Below are positions 59,975 through 64,000 of a stretch of 64,000 nucleotides of DNA, in pieces. The stretch is from positions 3,596,001 through 3,660,000 of the forward strand of contig JASJZH010000006.1 of the NCBI GenBank assembly GCA_037178975.1, given 5' to 3'. This DNA comes from Oscheius tipulae (taxonomy: Eukaryota > Nematoda > Chromadorea > Rhabditida > Rhabditidae). The translations under genes and the position numbers were made by a program. Every line of letters starts with the position of its first letter. Position 1 is the first letter of the stretch. Under the pieces are notes generated by a model, which ran no database searches, was not told the DNA's origin, and saw only the letters and a program-made list of their open reading frames with translations.

Positions 59975-60875
59975 GTGTACCTGAGCACACAAAATCGATG
60001 GTCGAGCACACAGTTATTTGCACTTTCAACGGTCTTTTGAAGATTTTCTCTTTTTGAGGAAGAAGACTGCTCGGTTCCGGCAGTCTACCCCTGCTAACAC
60101 AAAACAACAACACTGGAGTGCATTTGCTGCTAGTTGGCCTCCTCGGCTTCCCTAATATCCCGAACAATGAGCTTGGCATCTTTTTTTATGCCCTTTCAGG
60201 AGAAAACACCACTAATTGAGGTGAGCTATTTTTGACTGGGAAACAATCGATTGCTATATTGTCGCAAATTGAATTTTCGCTTCTTACATGCTGCATGAAT
60301 CCTCTCCCGCAATCCAGTTTTCTATTCTTCTCCCGGTTGAAGGTTATAGTTTACCGCTCTCAATCGGGCTATTTGTAAGAAACTTGTTGCACTCTACACG
60401 GCCATCCTTGAAAATCGATTCAACTTGAAAATAGTTATTAGTGTCATCCATTCGTTCGCACTGACGTTCAAGTACTCGTCAGCCTGTCTGAGCGATTTTC
60501 GCGCCGCGGAAATGACATTTTGACCCTTCCTCTGTAATGCTTGAAAGTAGTAATAAGTTATCCTGGGGTTGTGAAAGTGCGGAGAAAATGTTGATAGGCG
60601 ATATGTGGACCGCAGACTTAATGCGGCTTGAGATGAAAAGAGGTCAAGTCGACCCGCGTTTCGCCCATTCGATTCTAGCAACTCGATTCTTTCCACTCCT
60701 TTTCTATGCTAACCCATCATTTATGTGCTCACTAGAGTATTCAGCTGTTTTCGCACTTGCGCGTTATCTAGATTGGTCTGCAGCGTTTTCCCGCGGATTT
60801 GCGAATAATTCCCAGTGCGCTTACGCTGATATTTCCTATTTTGCCTACGGCAACACAAGTTGTTTTAAGGTGTCG

Positions 60876-63452
60876 ATGAAAGTGTCAGCATCGGAAGGAC
60901 CACCCACAACGATGAGCCGATGTGGCTGGCCATGGTGAGCATTAATTGATTCTGTCCTAATGAGTGTCTACTCCAGTTTGTCACCCACATTTCTCCAACG
61001 ATTCGCCACTTTTCCCTATTTTCTATTCTGTCTATGTGTAAATGCTCTTCTCCAAGGAATGATTGTGAACGGGTTCATTTCTACCTCCATTAGCTCAATT
61101 GAAAAAAGGTTGGGTTTTTTTTAGTTCACATTTTCTTTCAGATTTGACCTTTCATCCACAAAATCGGGTATATTTTCTGCCACATATGATGTAGCTGTAT
61201 TTATTATGCTTGTCCCTTTAAGTTATATGGCTCACAGAGGTAATTTATTGTCTAATTTCATGTAATACTTATCTTTCAGTCAACAAAGTTCGAGTGATAG
61301 GCTTTGGAATGATTCTAGTTGGAATTGGAAGTATTTTTAACACGTTACCTCACTTTCTAGACGGACACTACTCCGTGGGAGAACTGCAATCCGACCTTTG
61401 CGACCCGCTGAGGAAGGAAACGTGTGATCTTTCACAGGCTGTTAGTCAGTGGTAATTTGAGTGGGATTCTGTAAAAGAGCTAATTTTAGGGCATATCCAT
61501 GTCTCATCTTCTCACAAGTTCTTGTGGGAATAGGAGCTGCTCCAATCTTCACCTACGGCTACTCAACACTTGACGAATTTGATTCAGCAAAACGAACAGC
61601 TAAAAACATGGGTATGGTTTCAACTATGTTCGAAATATTGTTTTTGAAGCGCTCTATATGGCTTCCGCCACCTTGGGCCCAGCCATTGCTTTCATTGGAG
61701 GCGGTCAAATGCTCAACATTTGGGGAGACACCTTTAAGACTGACTATAAAGAGTAAGCTTTTACATTGAATACCATTTTGAACCTTTACAGCTTGGGAAT
61801 AACCGGACCAAAAGATCCCCGTTGGTATGGAGGTAAGTAATAATCAAAAAACATGTCGCAAAAATTCATTCTCCAGCTTGGTGGATAGGATTCGACGTCG
61901 TGGGTGCTTTGTGCATTATTTTTGCAATTCCCTTGACAATGTTCCCCCGCAAACTGAATGGTACGATATTTTTCATTCTATTTTTAGCGAAAGACATGTC
62001 TAGACACTGATGAACGGAAAAAGAATGACGAAGCCCAAACTCATTCTGCTCTTGATGTCGATTTTACTGGACAGAAGTTTGCCTTCCTCAAAACGTTTTG
62101 GGTACGCTATAAAAAAAATTTAAATAGTTTTCATTTAGCTTTTCATGTGCAATCCAACTTGTATGGCTCTTATTGCTATGCAGACCATCGAAAGCCTGAT
62201 CATGAACGGCTACATCACTTTCATTCCAAAACTGTTCGAGAACATGTTTGGATTCTCGAGTAGCATGGCCAGCACCGTCACAGGTCCGATTTTTAGAGAT
62301 TGGCGCAAATTGGACAATCTCTGATGTTTAGGCGCAATTGTTGTTCCCATGGGGGTCGTCGGCAGCTGGCTTGGAGGAAAACTGGCGTCGAAAGTTGAAA
62401 ACCGAGTGACGTGAGCTTCTAAAAATAAGCTAGACGGGTCATTCTTCAGGTCAATGTTGAAAGTGACGATTGGACTGTTGTTCTTGACACTCATATTTTC
62501 GGCCTGCATGGTTCTCCCATGCGAGAGAGGAAAGATTGCTGGAATTAACAGCATGTACACTATTACGGAGTAAGAAAAACGAGTTAACTGAAACTTTGTT
62601 CCTAGTTCGGAGATTACTTTGACACAACAGTGCAATGGACAGTGCAATTGTGACAACGTGTTCAACCCAGTCTGTTCTGAGGACAAGAAACTTAGTTACT
62701 TGTCGCCGTGTCATGCAGGATGTAGCAGTTCTCCAGTGGGGAGAACCAGCTGCTTTTATATTCACGTTCCAGGACGAGAGCTTTAAATGGAATAGATGCA
62801 GCTGTCCAATGCTCAGAAACATCAGTTCTTCCAATGTGAACAAGGGTTGGTGCCCTTCTGACTGCAAAATGACAAAGGTACTTCCTAAAGTTCTTTTAAA
62901 ACAACAACACGCTTCAGTATGTCTTTTTCATTCTGTTTTCTCTCGTCTGTTTCTTTGTCTTCGCTACAGCTCCTTTGATTCAGTCCACCTCGATGAAGTG
63001 CGCATCCCTCAATATGTCACAAATCTGATTCAGAATTGTCACTTTCGACCACAGAGATAGCTACATCTGTTTTTCGTGGTTGTGGATGCGAGGGCTTGGC
63101 TCCGTTCCAGGCGCCATTGCATTCGGAATGGTCATAGACAAAACTTGTATCAAATGGACACGATCGTGTGGATCGGATGCTAAATGTGTTCTATATGATT
63201 CTGATATTTTGGGTATTTACATTTTTATATTCAGTGAGTTGAAGTTCGTGTGGATTTGATAACATCTGTTTCAGCATTAGTTACAAAACTTCTTTGCATT
63301 GGTGCACTGTGGGTAACTATTCGCTCTTACATTCCAATGACTTCTACGGGTACAGAAGAAGTAAGAACAATAGTTTGTACCGCTTAGCGAAACATTTTCA
63401 GAACGAGAAGAAAGACGTGCCTTTAAGGAACTTTTCCGAATCTGCAATCTAA
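60876..63452 (+). CDS. Organic anion transporter (OATP/SLCO)
   Basis: Twelve-helix plasma-membrane carrier for amphipathic anions such as hormones, bile-type acids and drugs. The start MKVSASEGPPTTMSRCGWP follows a TTTTAAG acceptor. Then come LQRFATFPYFLFCLCVNAL with QGMIVNGFISTSISSIEKRF, the TM1-TM2 signature of the family, VLVGIGAAPIFTYGYSTLD, PRWYGAWWIGFDVVGAL (the W-x-G-A-W-W-x-G-F OATP signature), and a Kazal-like Cys cluster (QCNGQCNCDNVFNPVC, YLSPCHAGCSSS, NRCSCP, WCPSDC) in the large loop. Last helices are SWLWMRGLGSVPGAIAFG and LVTKLLCIGALWVTI. It ends NFSESAI at 63452. All introns are short; two apparent frame breaks near 62720 and 63000 are explained by 36-37-nt introns. AATAAA is at 63489. 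Confidence 0.92.
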
Positions 63453-63488
63453 CCGGTCTCCTTTTTCACACATATCAGACATAATTTC

Positions 63489-63494
63489 AATAAA
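63489..63494 (+). terminator. Poly(A) signal for the OATP gene
   Basis: AATAAA 36 nt after the stop. From here to 64000 no gene is recognised. Confidence 0.6.
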
Positions 63495-64000
63495 TGAGAT
63501 ACATCTAGTTGTTTCGAGACACGCCTCACCGCACCACTTATTGCGTCACAGCTTGTAATAACCAGCCTTCGTTGCAAATAAGAACCTGATCAGCCCTGTA
63601 GAGGAGCTTGTCACGCTTGTGCGTGAAAAACGCAGATATGCTAATTGCTGCCAATCTGGGTGGCAACGCATCTTCTCTGCCGCCACTGTCGAACAGTTCT
63701 CTCTCTTCGTTTTCATAAATGTCGACAGCAGACAACAGACGTGTAAATTAACTACCACAAGAGGGAGGCATAAGTGTTTTTGTGTTTTTGTAAGACTGGA
63801 TCCCTCACTGTTTTCTGGGACTGTTTGTGGTCCTCCCTGTCTGGCCATCACTTTAAAGCCTTGCTGAAAAGTGACCACCCTTGGACGATCTGCTTGCCAC
63901 TTTCTCTTTCAAATCCAGATGATTTGCAGCTATCGCTTGCTAATCATTTGCACTATCCGCCAGTTCTTGCAGGATTATGCTGGCTGTATGCAGCTACTGT

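Noticed and set aside
62985-63030. Apparent 18-nt micro-intron in the OATP gene
   Set aside because: A normal 36-nt intron starting at gtgcgc after STSMK gives a better match to the family.

Overview
The window is nuclear DNA from a nematode, most probably a rhabditid relative of Caenorhabditis. Most introns are 35-45 nt with GT..TTTCAG borders, and many start codons sit just behind a TTTCAG-type acceptor, as expected for spliced-leader trans-splicing. The gene content is also worm-like: GATA/TATA-driven GH25 lysozymes, ShKT domains, CYP2-clan P450s, a SYG-2-type nephrin and nematode-style neuropeptide GPCRs. Because exons are small, most genes appear in no single long ORF; the models here were built by joining exons in which reading frame, splice sites and family similarity agree.

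Layout. 2-1345 (+): 3' part of an SLC2-type sugar transporter. ~1988-2833 (+): broken amidinotransferase/DDAH-like pseudogene. 3321-5467 (-): somatostatin/allatostatin-C-like GPCR. 5468-8997: no gene seen. 8998-10869 and 11427-13525 (-): two tandem cytochrome P450s. 13684-14131: unidentified coding-like fragments. 14740-17424 (+): a Ly-6/uPAR-like GPI protein in six small exons. 17829-19181 (-): homocysteine S-methyltransferase. 19844-32202 (-): a 23-exon CASKIN-like scaffold protein (ankyrin, SH3, two SAM, conserved C-terminus) with an alternative internal first exon. 32203-35749: no gene recognised. 35750-37621 (+): second peptide-type GPCR. 38060-39282 (-): C2H2 zinc-finger protein, divergent from 39698-41569 (+), a SERAC1-like lipase. 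41763-42592 and 43000-43791 (+): tandem GH25 lysozymes. 44150-46258 (-): secreted threonine-rich protein with two ShKT domains. 46259-51495: almost empty. 51496-56951 (+): SYG-2/nephrin-like adhesion receptor. 58993-59848 (+): globin. 60876-63452 (+): OATP/SLCO transporter with a Kazal-like domain. 63453-64000: nothing seen.

Functionally the genes are mixed. There is a neuronal/synaptic set (Caskin-like scaffold, SYG-2-like receptor, two peptide GPCRs, Ly-6 protein), a detoxification and transport set (two P450s, OATP, sugar carrier) and an intestinal defence set (two lysozymes). Apart from the two tandem duplications nothing is arranged as a pathway. The most notable result is the Caskin-like gene: it spans over 12 kb, its 23 exons keep phase from start to stop, and its SH3 domain has lost ligand-binding aromatic residues.
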